64,000 nucleotides of DNA from Sipunculus nudus. Lineage: Eukaryota > Annelida > Sipuncula > Golfingiida > Sipunculidae. Under the pieces are notes generated by a model, which was not told the origin of the DNA, made no database searches, and saw nothing but the letters and a program-made list of their open reading frames with translations. The position numbers were made by a program, and so were the translations under genes. Below are positions 1-14,000 of the stretch, one piece after another; the stretch's first letter is position 1; every line of letters starts with the position of its first letter. The stretch covers positions 32,022,956-32,086,955 of the forward strand of contig CM049318.1 in assembly GCA_026874595.1 (NCBI GenBank), written 5' to 3'.

Positions 1-2450
1 CATTTGAAACGTCGCCAATAGGTGGATTGCGGGTTACATGCCGGAATTTCGACTGCAGTAATGCCGATTCCCACTTTGTCGATAGCTTTTAGCCGAAAAA
101 GTCTGTTTGCCGACTACGTCAAGTACACGGTAATACAAGGGTTGTTTCTGATTATGCCTGAGGTAAAATTTTCCCTCTAATTCTAAATACAACATAATGA
201 ATTTTGAACAAATCATATATTGCAAGCATCATATCCAGAAACCATATTCATATTTCAGTTTTATTGACTTAGTCGGCAAACTGGTATTCCGGCAAAAAGG
301 AATCGCCAGGGTGGTAGTCGGCATCAAGGTTTTCGGCATTCAGGAGTGACACCGGAGAACTATTACGAAACACGAAAAGATGTCACAGAGATGTTCGTAC
401 ATACACGAAATCTCCGTAATCGCACAATATAATACGCACTATTTCAACGAGGGATCGTGCATTGGTAAACAAAACAGGAGGCCACCAGGACCAAGAAAGC
501 TGGGGCCACCAGGACCAAGGGCACATAGGATCTCCATCGATACAGATAACTGGATACCATGGTCTAGGCCATGTGCCATCCAAATATCCCATGCACCAGA
601 CAAACTACCGGACACAGACACTATTTTTTCGAATTGCTTGATTGATTGATTGACTGAGTAATGGATTGACATGTTAACTATGGGAGAATCACCATGTGAG
701 ACCTCGGACCCTTGTCGCGCGTCCTGAAATAAACACTGTGTAACAAGTACAATGCTACTTCAACGCTGAACCACTTGCGGGTGGTAACATTTTTTTATAA
801 GGCTGTTGCATTCACGGATTGCTATAAAAATGGACAATAATGTTTCAATCCGCCTACGAGGATGCGTGGATACAATTAACGGCACCATGTTTAGTTCATG
901 TCCGTCACACTTTCAATTTTAAAATCAGCTTGGTAAAGCATAAGCGTATTCGATCTTGAATATATACAGGCATTTGACGTTAGCTGGCTGCAGTATTCCG
1001 TCAAATTGCATTAGCTGTCGATGAGAGGTAAATACATGTTCTGATATTGTAACATAATATTACTGAAGTATAGTATAGATAACAGTATGACACAGTAATG
1101 GGCGCTTGAAAGATGAACGAAGCGATTAGTTGTGACAGCCGTGTAAGGGCTTGTCTCCGTTTAGCCTCAGTTAGAAGTATATAAAAATGGAGTCCCAACT
1201 CTTCAAAGCTCTGCAAGGACTCGCATGTCAATTGTGCGCCTATTGTACCGAGGTGTCAGCACGGCCTTATAAATAGCAAGACTGTTGGATGTTACTTACG
1301 CAGTCCACTGAAGCTCGTCTGGCCGAGAGCGATTATATCCTGTAACGTAGCTGTAAATCACTGGAACAACATTAACCAGAATTATGAATGCGAAAATCCT
1401 TTGTTTTGTTTAGAATTTTGAGCAAAATAGGTGCATGTACCTTTAGAGAAGTTTCATGTTGAGGAAACACAGGAGCGATTTAGGAACAGATGCGATCACC
1501 ATTCCTCAATATCTACCATGATACATGACGGACGACTGGTAAGTGTAAACGTTATTTTCCTTGAATAATTTCAGAATCCTATAAGTTCACATGTCTACAC
1601 ACTTCTGACAGGTTTTATTAATTAGCCTTATTTTACACTATTTAAAAGACAACAAAATGTTATGACGCTCATTTTTGGCTGACATTTTTATTGATGATTG
1701 TGAGCAATCACCTGCTCCGTCACTGATGGCCTTATTTTCATATTATCGGAAATGTTTACCGCTGCCCAGCGATAGCTCAGGCGTCATTATCAACGACGTC
1801 ATGTTCGCAAGCCAGACGATGTTTATATGAAAATATATTGTGTAAACTTACGATTGTTCCAATAGTTATATTAAATTCTCAAGCAGATAAATTCGAGGAG
1901 AAACTAACTTAACTGACACGACACATACCTTGCAATTAAGTTATCTCTGTCATGTAAAATTTACGCATGACCATGAAAATCATGCAAAAGTAATATTTTA
2001 AAATCCTGTAATTATTATTTAAAACTGTGGAACCATCTATCGTATAGATGAATTTTAATGTAAATTTATGTACGGAATTTTAGATCCACAGGATGGGCTG
2101 CAACAAATTCAGATTATGTGATCTGAAGTGAATTCCGGAAAAGAATCTGCAGTATAAATTTAATCACAGAGATACAATCTTACTTGTAACAGGTAAGATT
2201 TATTTTTATTGGCAGATTATTATTTTCATAACATATTTTTGGTATATTGTAAATGTGTTTAAAAATCATATTTATCTTATTTTAATAGGTCAGACTATTT
2301 AGTCATTATTATCAGAACAGTGTTATCAGAACTATCATATTAATAGTGTTAAATTATATTTATATGTATATATAACAGAATGTAGAGAAATATTACTTTG
2401 ATTTATTTATAACGTTTTATCGTAAAATTGTTATACAGCAAAAATGTGTG
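1..2450. other. No gene recognised
   Basis: Only short unrelated frames. A small direct repeat (GCCACCAGGACCAAG twice, about 480-520) and imperfect GCCGA/TCGGC-rich sequence lie near the left edge. Nothing here could be assigned. Confidence 0.6.
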
Positions 2451-2539
2451 GGTTTATTTATAGTCCTGTGTTTCAGGTCTGGATGTATCAAAGGATCCAT
2501 ATATTCCATGCCTCTGTAAATGAATTAGGAAGAGGAAAA

Positions 2540-3480
2540 GAAATCAAAACATAAAGAGAAAGGTTGAAAAGTGGAATGGGACATTCCTGACCATCCTCAG
2601 GAGTCTAAGGGAAAATACCAATGTATGACCATTGTTAATTACACAAGCTGAAATGTTAGAATAAATTATTTTGACCCAAGAAATTAACATTGGGCCAACC
2701 TTTAAATTTCTAAAATTTTTAAAAATAAAATCCAAATCTAAAGACTCAAAAGCTTTTTAAAAGTGCTTGTTAGGATTCCAGGTATATTTCCCATGTTAGT
2801 ATAATCAAGTGTATTTTTAATAGTTCTAGTTCTGACTGCCTCTCCAATATATCGACCTTTTACGTATCCATGTTCATTCGTATGAATGGAATTTGGCAAC
2901 CATTCCGTTATACGCTCGAAAACTGTCTTAGTTAATATTTTATAACCTATATTTCTCCTTTTAAAAGAATAGTTAAAACTCTCTACTGAAACACCTTATA
3001 TTATTCTCGAAAATTTCTCAATATTTTATTTTTCATATGTCTAGTAAATTCTTCATCTTTTAATAATATATTATTAAATTTCCAGAATACATGTCCTCGT
3101 TTTTTCTGATTCTTGTTCAATTAGATCTGAGGATATCCGGGAATGATCTGAAAGAAATGCATTCAAAATGTATTTCCTTAATTACATTTTCTTTTAATTT
3201 TGATCCTTTTCTATCTATTTCTTCATGTAATAATGTAATAGTAAGGTGTTCATTTTTAATTCCAAACTGTGCCAATAAGTCAAAAAGTTTCCTTTAAAAA
3301 ACCTGACCATTTTCTGCATTGGTAGAGTAAATATTCTCAATATACAAAACTGAACTGTCTTTTGTAACCTTTATAATTAACGACTCTACCTTCTTTATCA
3401 GTCAATGACCTCTCAATTTTACACTTTGGTTACTTTCAGTCAATATCATTATGCCAAGAGAATGGTTGGAATAATGACTG
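2540..3480 (-). mobile_element. L1/Tx1-like reverse transcriptase relic
   Basis: On the minus strand, between about 2970 and 2760, a frame reads IGYKILTKTVFERI, HGYVKGRYIGEAVR and LDYTNMGNIPGIL. After a stop it continues as FGP-like VGPMLISWVKIIYSNISACV in another frame. This is the finger/palm region of L1/Tx1-type RT, where the usual form is 'GFVKGRYIG ... SWIK.LY.N..SCV.NNG'. Several stops and shifts show an old inactive copy. Confidence 0.7.
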
Positions 3481-4129
3481 GCTGCTATCTGACCTCCCAA
3501 TTCATGTCTCCATCAGTTCTCATCTGATTTTCCACAATAGGTTTCTTTACCAATCCAGTGTCAGCTTTCATTTTTCTAATCAAAGTAAATATAGCACCGC
3601 TTTTTTTTTCTCGTACCTCTTACGTTTAAAGCAAAAAAACCCTCAGCCTATCCTGAGTCATTGACTATATTACTGGATAAATTACTATTTTGACAAGCAC
3701 ATATCACAAAAAGCTGAGAAATGACATATCAAGGATGTTTATGGATAAGATGGTCCCAATATGTCAAACATTAGGATATTTTAAAATGAAGTGTCTGCCC
3801 ATTCACTGAATGATGGCTAGTGTCGGCTGGTGTGGCTACTATGAACTCACTTCAAATTGTATACTTTATTCACCAAATCTTTTATTAATAAATACTACTA
3901 AAACTAGTTCCGTATCACTTTCCTTAAATCAGACTAATTATTAATAATAAATAAATAAATGTGTATATAATTTATAATATAAATACTTATCTTCCAATGA
4001 TACTACTACTGTTATTCATCGGTAATTAAAAACAAATCATGAATACGCCATTCACAAAAAAATAACATATATCAGCTGCTCTCCCCCACGTCTCCATATG
4101 TGTCTACTTATATTGACCTGTACCAGGCT

Positions 4130-4780
4130 CACAAATTATTATAATAACAATTAATTAACAGGACCTGTGCCCACTTCCCCTTCAAAACCATTACAAACAA
4201 TTCCACTAATCTCCGAGCGACTGTGACCGTTCCCATCCATCTGTTAATTAATACAAATAATATCAAATCACAAAGTACCTCCTTTATCATCTTATCTAAA
4301 TAATGAAATATATCAACATATATTTTCTCTCCCTTCTTAAAATAGTAGTAATAGAAATTAACTAATAGCCTAACCCCTTTCAAAAATAACCCCAAAATAA
4401 CGATCCGAATTTCTGTGCTGGCTTGGTTTACAACATGGTTTACACATCCATATGTTAATTACTACCGACAATGTCAAATCAAATTTACTTCCTTTACCAT
4501 GTTACCTAAATAATATAAATATTATTAAATTATGAATAATGGAACTGAAGAAAAAACCTTTTTACTACTTTTTTAATAAGTTATATTATGAACTAACAGT
4601 CTAACCCCCTTTCAAAAACAACCTTACAAATAACGATCAGAGCGACTGTGCTGTCATGGTATATCCAATGTTTCACATATGCCTATTCGCATCAATCTGA
4701 TAATTTGTACCAATAATGTCAAATCATAAATCTACTTGATTTATCATGTCACCTAAATAATGTTACGGTGCGATTGTTAT
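4130..4780. repeat. Diverged tandem repeat, three units of about 210-250 bp
   Basis: The blocks CTAACCCCTTTCAAAAA(T/C), AACGATC, GTCAAATCA and CCTAAATAAT recur in order. The last block occurs at about 4294, 4505 and 4752. No coding frame is shared between units. Confidence 0.55.
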
Positions 4781-5259
4781 TAATGAAAAAAACGGCGTAC
4801 CTTGTCTCTGAACTTCTGTGAACCTGCGTCTCAGTTATCCAGTTAAAAAAAAAACCTCTCAGTTATATTTAAAACTCCGTGAATTGAAACTAACTCTTAT
4901 CCCTAAAGTACCAATTAAAAGACCGTGAACATTCCCCGACATTAGATGTACACCCTTTTGTCCAAATGCTGAGCTGTAATATCGGGAGTTTAATCCTTCT
5001 AAATATAGGGCATCTCCACTACGACTGCAGAGGCTGCTACCCTGAGCATATTGTAAGAAGCAGTGTATATTGCCCAGAGATGTTTGTTGTATAACATGCT
5101 TGGATTGTGTGAAGCGCACGAAAGTACAAATTTACCGAATAACAACACCAGCCAACCTGCAATGTAATCGCTGTGCCTATGCATTGAGAAAGGTTTGCCC
5201 AAAATATTTTTTTTCAAGTGGAGATGCATGTTGACTACGCGGCAAATAGTGTTCACGTG

Positions 5260-6100
5260 CTACTCCATGGTAGAATGGGAATGAAAATAAACACCGAGGC
5301 TGGTAATCCCCTGAAATTGTGGAACTTTATGTTCGACGATTAGAAGATTTGTTCATTTAATCTTTGTTGCCAATTGTTAAGGTGTAATCAGCATCACCTG
5401 TGTTTTATCATCGTTTATTTTCAAGCTGTTGTTGACCATCCACTAATGTACTGAACCAGCAGTAGCCTCCATATATGTGATGTTATTGCCGGGATACCCA
5501 GGCCTGACAATCAAATACCAAGTAGCTTCGCCAGCATACAAATTATAAAAAAAAACACGCCCGTGCAGTAAGGTACCTAAGGGAGCAGTGTAAAGAGTAA
5601 AGATGAAAAGTCCCAAAGACGGAACCCTGGGGCACACCACAGACCAATATTTGAAACTTGTAAAATTTCTTCAATTTGTACTGACTGGCTACGCTTAAAA
5701 ACATGAGGCAAACCATCCTAATGTAGTGCCAGTCACTCCCATAGACCGAGGTATATCAAGCAGGATCTGATGACTGACCGTGTCAAAGGAAACTGACATG
5801 TCAATCGTTACTAAAATTACACAATTATTCTCTCCAAGAGCACACTGGATTGTATTATGTACTCTCAATGTAGAAGTCTCCCTTTAGTGTCCAGCCCAAT
5901 AAGCTGATTTATATGACCTCTGCAAGTTATTTTCTACAAGAATTTAACTGAGTCGTGAACACACTGTTTTCTCCATAACTTTGAAAACAAATGTTAGAAA
6001 CCCGTCGGAAGATTTTTTAAACTTCAGGATCTAGTGTCGACTTGGTCAGAAGTGGGGTGACGAGAGCAGTTCTATAGAAATACACCAGTGGTATTAATTA
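5260..6100 (-). mobile_element. CR1/L2-like reverse transcriptase relic
   Basis: The minus strand around 5640-5440 encodes a degenerate 'PQGS.LGPLLFTLYTAPLG' block (seen as PSLGLFIFTLYTAPLG), then FYNLYAGEATWYLIVRPGYP where active copies have YADDTQLY. This is followed by VNNSLKINDDKTQVMLITP near 5430-5375. The order and spacing match the RT of CR1/L2-type LINEs. Stops and the YAGE replacement for YADD show it is dead. Confidence 0.7.
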
Positions 6101-7704
6101 GTAAATATGTGTATAATAGCATGGATAATTCCATGAACTTGCCTTTAGCAGTCTGGTCTGGTCTATAGGGGGTCAGGACTGTGGGGTAGACGCTGAGATG
6201 ACACGCCTACTTCATCCTCGGTCGCGGGAGCTAGAGTCGTCATGGGAGGAGGTGCGCGAGGGCTCGAAAATGTAGGCCCAGAGTAAGAAATGTCTGCTCT
6301 GATGGACTTTTATTGAAAACACCAGACTTTGATTTGAAACAGTTATCACTTGAATCTAATCTTTAAAGCTAAATCACGTCGATAATTAAAATTCAACCCA
6401 CGGAAAGGATTTGGCTCATCTTACACTACATTTTGGCCGTGCGTAGCGGTAATTGAACGAGACCACGTCCATTGAAGTGTGAAACTGCGGAACTAAATTG
6501 ACTGATATATATAGTGTACTGTTACAAGAAGGCAAGTTTAAAATAAGGACCTTTATAGCATTACCGCTCAGGATAATGTTGGTAAACGCACGTTTGAACA
6601 ATTTCTAAATTCTAAATGTCCTCACTGACATATACCCTGTTTTTTCAATACATGCATCCATCAAAACTTCCAAGAAGAATAAAACCTGTTAATCCTCTTT
6701 GCTCTAACTGTAGCAGGATTAATGTATAAATAACCTTATAAAACAATTTGGAGTACGATTAGCATTATGGCATACTCTTCAGGTTTATAGACAACTAGGA
6801 CGAGCTGGTTATTTATGATTCTCCAATTGTAATGTCAATGATAAGAACAGAATAGGAAAATGCTGGATTATGCGCATATTTTTATTATCAATTGCTGATG
6901 CGCCAATATTTTTGTAAATAAATAATTCACAATTTCGTAAAATGTACCTGTACTGTGTCAGAGATGTATTGATGCAACTGTGAATGAATGAGAAAAGATC
7001 TTCTCTGGGTGAAATTGTTGGTTTTGTCTTCAGTTTAAAACAATATGACTCACTTTTATAGACCTGGGCCAAACTTTGTTGTTTAGCGGAACATCTCATT
7101 TTATAGTGAAGTCATAATTTAAGTTTATTCAATACTTCTTCTATTGGACATTTCTCAGATATATGTAAAATGATGTGTCACATTTACACGGCAATTAAAT
7201 CATCATATTTGTGTCGGACGAGATAAGTGAGAATAAAAATTGACGTAACGGACCTGTACAAACCTTCTGCTTTCTCCCCTTTACGCAGGAGGTTGTTGTG
7301 ATTATGATGAACTGCGATTTTTCAATGTGGATTAACGGGATTCCGCTTATCCGCGGATATTTGTTGATATGCATCCTGACCATATCTACTCATGCGCTTG
7401 TGATATGACCTGCGGATCCTTGTTAACCATGTATTGCACTGGCTCTCAGGATCATCCTGCAGGGACTGTGCGTGGTGCTGCAATTCATCGCACACAATCT
7501 TAAGTGGTATTTCTAATGCCCAACAGGAAGCAATATTTTAACACAATATAAATCAAGAGTTGTAAACATCATTTCATTATTTTTATTATCGACATGATTA
7601 ATAGTCTATCAGCCAGACCCTGAAAATAAGGCCTGTCGATACCAAATGAGGGGCAATTGCTATCATTATTTTTTTTAAAGACATTGATCTATAGATTTAA
7701 AAAA
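6101..7704. other. No gene recognised
   Basis: Frames of up to 96 codons occur but none has splice borders or a recognisable motif. The stretch lies between an RT relic and the foldback-like element. Confidence 0.6.
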
Positions 7705-8562
7705 ATGCATGATAGCAGTTTAGGAGTGGTAGCTTTCTATGAAATATGAGCCTGTTTCCATGGCAACCATGGTAATTTTTGCAGTAATTATGAAATTTAC
7801 AAAGAAGGCCATAACTTTGTTAGTTTTGTGTATAAAAGGATGAAATAAACGCCAACATGCGTCAGAAGAAAGTAATTTTTAATAATATTATCTACCCACA
7901 AAATAATTTGCATAATTATCTGTATGCAAATATATGCTAATTTTTTTAGTAAAAAATCAAATGTTTACCCCAAACATATGTTCACAGTCCTCAGTTTTTT
8001 ATCAAATAAACACTTTTAGATTAAACTTTACCTTACTGGATAGGAAATGTAATATGCAATACATATATGTTTGATAGTTATTATTATTCATCTTATTTGC
8101 ATCTTAATGAATATTCATTGGACACTACCATAATGACAGTGTTCTTGATTTATCTGTCATTGCATCTGTTATTGTCTGAGGTATGTCGAAAGAATAATTT
8201 TAAAGCATGTAAGTATCCATGGTTTTCTATGTAATTTTCACGGCAGAATATATATTTACCTAATACACAAGTAAAATTTGCATATTAAATGAGATCATTT
8301 GCATAAATTTGCATAAATTTTTATGATTTAGATCAAAATGGAACATTTATGTTCAACAGATTTACAATCCTTTTTTTAATTAAATCAACACTTTCAGCAT
8401 AACTTTACATTGCTGGGAAGAAAATTAAGTGTACAATACATTTATATTAGATCATCATCGATATTCATAATATTTGTATCTTAATAAATATACATGAGAC
8501 ACTATTATAATAACAATGTTCTTTATTTATTAATCACTGCATCTGTTATTGTCTAAAATAAT

Positions 8563-10024
8563 TGTATCCGCCAAAACAGAGTTTTGCGGATACTATGTTT
8601 TCAGCTGCACGCGGCCGCCCCCGCTGCCGCCGCGTAGGTGTCCGGAGAACTCCTCCTTAACCGCTTGGCGGAATTTTACGAAACCTGGGATTATGTTCGG
8701 GTCACATGTGAACTGCTGCGCTCCGATTTTGTTTTGACCTCTGACCTTTCCTCTGCGCTCTGCGTCCGTTTGTGCGTCTGTTTCCACACATAAACCCACA
8801 TATCTCGGGAACCGTTTGACCGATCAGGAAATTTTTTCTGCACAAATGTAGCCCTTGGAGAGCTTTATAACATACACAAAAAATGGTGGCGCTGCTGCAA
8901 CCATGTTTGCACAGTGTCCATCTGTTCGTCTGCCTTGGGTTAAAATCACTCATATCTCTGCAGTGACTTGACTAATTCACCTGAAATTTTGCATGCTTAT
9001 ACATCCTGGATAGCTTTTCTGATTTTATGACAGGTGGCGCCACCTACATTCACATTTATGCTGCAGACATCCAAGCTCATATCTCGGGAACAGTTTTACC
9101 GATCAGGAAATTTATTTTGCACAAATGTAGCCCTTGGAGAGCTTTATAACATACACAAAAACGGTGGCGCCACCTGCAACCACGTTTGCACAGTGTCCAT
9201 CTGTTCGTCTGCCTTGGGTTAAAATCAATCATATCTCTGCAGTGGTTTGACTAATTCACCTGAAATTCGGCATGCTTATACATCCTGGATAGCTTTTCTG
9301 ATTTTATGACAGGTTGCGCCAACTACAATCACGTTAATGCTGCAGACATCCAAGCTCATATCTCGGGAACCGTTTGACCGATTGGCCCAAAATTTTGCAT
9401 GTGTATAAATCTCACATAGCTCTTTATAATACGCATAACTGGTGGCGCCACCTGCAGCCATTTTTGCACAGCTCCCGTCTGTTTGTCTGATATGGGATAA
9501 AATCACTCATATCTCGGCAGTGGTTTGACATATCTGCCTAAAATTTTTCAAGTTTATACATCCCCGACAGCTCTCTTGATTTTATGACAGGTGGCGCCAC
9601 CTGCATTCTAGTTTATGCAGCAGATATCCAAGCTCATATCTTGGGAACCGTTTGACCGATTCGGCCAAAGTTTTGCATGTGTATAGTTCTCACATAGCTC
9701 TTTATCATACACAAAACTGGTGGCGCCACCTGCAACCATTTTTGCACAGCGTCCATCTGTTTGTCTTCCAAGGGCAAAAATCACTCATATACATGTAGTG
9801 GTTTGACTTATCTGCATTAAATTTTGCATATGTATACAACTTGGACGGCTTTCTGGATTTTGTGGTAGGTGGCGCAACCTACATACACAATTTGGCTGCA
9901 GACATCCATGCTAATATGCAACACTTCACTCTATTTCCCCTTGCCACTCAATCTATGCCTCACTTCATCCGTTCCACTCTGATTTAGGCGGATACACGTA
10001 GTCGCTTGTCGACTACCCGTATTC
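8563..10024. repeat. Inserted tandem array, 279 bp period built of ~139 bp half-units
   Basis: About five units share TCATATCTC(G/T)G, ATTTTGCATG, a TAGCTTT/TAGCTCT segment and the palindrome GGTGGCGCCACC. Matching points at 8952, 9231, 9509 and 9787 give periods of 278-279 bp. The palindrome alternates at about 130 and 148 bp, so each unit is two related half-units. TGTATCCGCC at 8563-8572 and GGCGGATACA at 9987-9996 are inverted ends. It interrupts a 380 bp unit of the surrounding inverted-repeat arm. Short frames inside are not genes. Confidence 0.7.
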
Positions 10025-10595
10025 TAGTTAAATAAATGATTTTGTAAGCGTGTAATTATCCATGGTTTTCTATGTTATTTCCACAGCAGAATATATTTAC
10101 TAAATATACAAATGAAATTTGCATATTAAATGAGAATCTTTGCATAAATCTGAATATGTTGCTATAATTTATATCAAAATGGCATATTTATGTTGAATAG
10201 ATTTACAATCCTATTTTTTTAATAAAATAAAAACTTTCAGCATAAACTTTACATTGCTTGGAAGAAAATAAAGGGTACAACACATTTATATTAGATCCTC
10301 ATCGATATTCATAATATTTGCATCTTCATGAATATACATGAGACACTATTATAAAGACAGTGTTCGTGATTTATCTATCACTTTATCTCTTATTGTCTAC
10401 AATAATTAAATGGATGATTTTGTAAGCGTGTAATTATCCATGGTTTTCCATGTTATTTCCACAGCAGAATATATATTTACTAAATATACAAATGAAATTT
10501 GCATATTAAATTAGACTCTTTGCAAAAATCTGAATACATTTCTATAACTGAGATCAAAATGGCACATTTATGTTGATTAGATTTACAATCTATTT

Positions 10596-11060
10596 TTATG
10601 CCCCCGCCACAAAGTGGCCGGGGCATATAGTATTACCCATGTCCGTCCTTCAGTCATTCCAAAATCAAACAGTTGTACGGATTTTTTTTCGCAAATGCCT
10701 GCAGATATTGGCCTGATTTTTGGTGTGTGGGCAGATACTGACCATTTACAGATCGAGTTCATGTTTCGTCCCGGTTGACCTACATGTGGACAGTTTTACG
10801 GCTCCTAAACTTAGAAAATTTCATGAAAAATATAAATTTTCATGACAAATACACATGTACAGACTTTTTTTCGCAATGCCTGCAGATATTGGCCTGATTT
10901 TTGGTGTGTGGTCAGATATTGACCAGTTTCAGAAACAGTTCGCGTTTCGTCCCAGTTGACCTATTTTGACCGTTCTACGGCTCCTGAACATAGAAAATTT
11001 CATGAAAAATATACATTTTCATGACAAATATACATGTACGCACTTTTTTTTCGCAATTTA
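10596..11060. repeat. Palindrome-headed repeat with two ~185 bp units
   Basis: It starts with a near-perfect hairpin (ATGCCCCCGCC, loop ACAAAGT, GGCCGGGGCAT). Two tandem units follow, starting about 10681 and 10866, each with TTTTTTTCGCAA, TGCCTGCAGATATTGGCCTG, GTTTCGTCCC and TAGAAAATTTCATGAAAAAT. It cuts off the inner end of the left foldback arm. No coding capacity was found. Confidence 0.6.
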
Positions 11061-14000
11061 TAAAATAGTGTTTCATTATTTCCTGAAGACTAATGGTGCC
11101 AGTGAAAATTCGAAACAAGGCCTACACACCAAATGCTTACCTGTTTAATGTGATATACATCAGGGATAATGCTTCCAGGATAATATGCTTGACCTTTACT
11201 ATTCAAGTACAATGCAAGTACTAAACATTTTAAAAACCACGTATGTACACATATGCTAAAATTTCAAGATGAATATCAAAGTTCTAGGGATAAACAAGCA
11301 GGAACATACCTTTGTGCAAAAACTATTGAAGGTGGCAACACTACTCTTGTATACAACGAAGCTATCCGATATGTATAGATATGCACAATATGATTGTGTG
11401 ATATAAAAAACTTCTCTTGAATCAGGTGCACTGGGCTGAATGATCTCAGCCGAGACAGGCAGTTGCCCAAAGTCAAGCAAAGAAAATTGGCAGGTCCAAC
11501 TACTGTACTAAATGAACTCTTGACCTGTACCAGGCTGCACTGAGTGAACTCTTGATCTGTTGCAACATCTGTTACAGTTGGCAGTCTGCCAAAGCTATAA
11601 ATAGACCCAGATGAGACTTGGACTGTTGCCAAGTATGAAAAAGTTGGAAGTATGCAAAGTTATTTATAGATACAGACAAAATCTTGCAATCTATTCTTAT
11701 ACAATTGAAAGAACCCTACCCTAGGATAATTATTGTGAAAAATTAAACCATTCAGCCTGACAGTTTCATAATAAAACATTTTAATAATTCTGGAGGGAAA
11801 TTACGAGTCTTATAGCTCAGAGGATATGGGTAACAGAGACCTAATTTTCTTTGGAGATTTTTATTTGGACTTTCCTGGATTTTAAATAAGAAGATTCTAG
11901 GTCTAACGGTTACGATTTGTGCCCTATAAATGGAGGACCGCTTAATTTGAATGTTTTAAAAAAAAAGAAAAAAAAATGCATGAAAATTAAAAAAATAGGT
12001 GGCACCATCAGTCTGCAGGAACTGATGAAACAATGATTAGTATGCATGCAATGAATCATGGGGACCAATGCAACAGTTATTCAGTTACTGAAGCTTTTGC
12101 ATCAAATTGTTAATTTTTATTAATGGGGGGGGGGGGGGTACTTACAAGACCCATAGCTCAGAGGATATGGGTAACAGAGACCTATTGTTGGTGTCCTTTG
12201 AGTTTTTGCATGGATCTCCCAGGATGTACTGCTAAAAATTTCTAGGTCTAACAGTTACAATTTGCGCGGTGTTAACGGCCGGACGGTCAGACAACCAAAC
12301 GCTGGACGGACGACAGACAAAGGGAAATCACTATTGCTCAGATGACGTACAGTGTGCATAGTCATTTTTAAGTCAGCTGACTGCATACAAGAGCTAGATT
12401 TCATGGGAATGGCTGGACATATTATCATTAACCTTTTTCTTCTTCTTGTTGATTTTGAAGAACATTATTGCTATAGTTGAATGGGGATACCACCTACAAA
12501 TTTGGCATTCACATGATAAAATTCCTTATTGAAAAGGTCTTCCTAGTCACTGGTTACCTTAGTTGCTTTTTTTGTGGATGTCACTGAATGTTTGCAACTT
12601 CTTCTTAGATATTGGATAGTTGAAACTCAACCGGCCTGGCTCACATTCCAACCTCTTGATACTGTACTCTTTAACTGTAGTTTCCAATTTTTGTATAGAA
12701 GACAAATGGAGACCAGAAAACGTTGGAGCAAGTGACATCATCTATTCTTTTGCTGCCTTGAGAGAATGCTCACAAAGCAAAAGGGTAGATGTTTTTGATG
12801 TCTATCAAAAACAAAACAGAAACAGTTTTCGGTCTCTTAGGTCAGACATGGAATGTTCCATCAAGTGTCATTAATGCATTGGAAATCTTCACATTTAAGC
12901 TTTATGTCCCTAACACCAACCTGCAAAATATTAATTATCACACATATTTATTTTGCACCTAAAAAGGTGAAATTAAACCCCATCAAATGCCACCTTGTGA
13001 AGAATGTCTGTACAAGCATAGCAAACGTGCAAACTACCAAACTTGCGCCACTGCTTTACTAAAGATCAAGATAATCCAAGTCCTGGATGTATTTAAGAAA
13101 CCTCTGAAGGGAATGACAAGCTCAGTATAGATTGGATGGATGGTTCGCCAGCCCCTGAAAGTATTGGATTTGTTAGCTTGAAATTGTTCAAAATCATGTA
13201 ATCTCACTGACCACAAGTGAATCGTGCAAAGGGTAAAATGTTCAAATATGTGCAGATAAAAAAAAAGTTGTGATACCCAAGTATATGACAAGAGTGGAGA
13301 TGACGAGGTTGTCATATCACGTGGATACATGAAATTGATGAACTTGTATTCTGATTAAGAACAACAAATACAAATGGGACTCATTCCTACACAAGAGACA
13401 GGTTGACTAAAGTAATGACTAAACCTCTTCATGTCAATATAATGTACAGGAGTTTCCATTAATTAAACATAATTAATTGATTGGCAATGTGTAAGGGATA
13501 ATGCATGTAATTGTCCTTTGTAGTTAAAACAGAATTGTCTGATGTTTACATCCTAAAGTATAATACACTATCATCCTTGATATATTAAATTTAACTTAAT
13601 ATCATACAGTATGCTTTATTTGTTACTAATAGCCAGTCTGGATAAATGTAGTATATTCCCATGTATCCATTTGTTTAACAAGTAAATCTTAATTTGCAAT
13701 GGATAGCTAAATATGCATTTTAATTTCATCCAGAGATGGGTTTATTATTGTATATACTACATACTCTGTTTTTAATATGAAGAAATAAGGTTTTGCCGGA
13801 ATGAGAAATAAAAACTAATTTGAACGTTCACAGAGAAAACGTACCTTATTACTGACAGAGGAAGCCTCCGAATAGTTGAATATTAAAGAAAGGATGTTCA
13901 ATATTTTATGACCGTACATATTTTTGGCTGCAGATGTTTTCTTGGATATAAAATAATGCATGTATGCAAACTCATGTTAAATGTATATGCATACAATCTA

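Noticed and set aside
8549-9506. Several 60-85 codon frames on both strands
   Set aside because: They fall in the 139/279 bp array and change with each unit; no coding constraint.
11276-11632. 118-codon minus-strand frame
   Set aside because: No domain, no splice-site support, repetitive Thr/Leu/Val content, and it lies inside a repeat-derived region.
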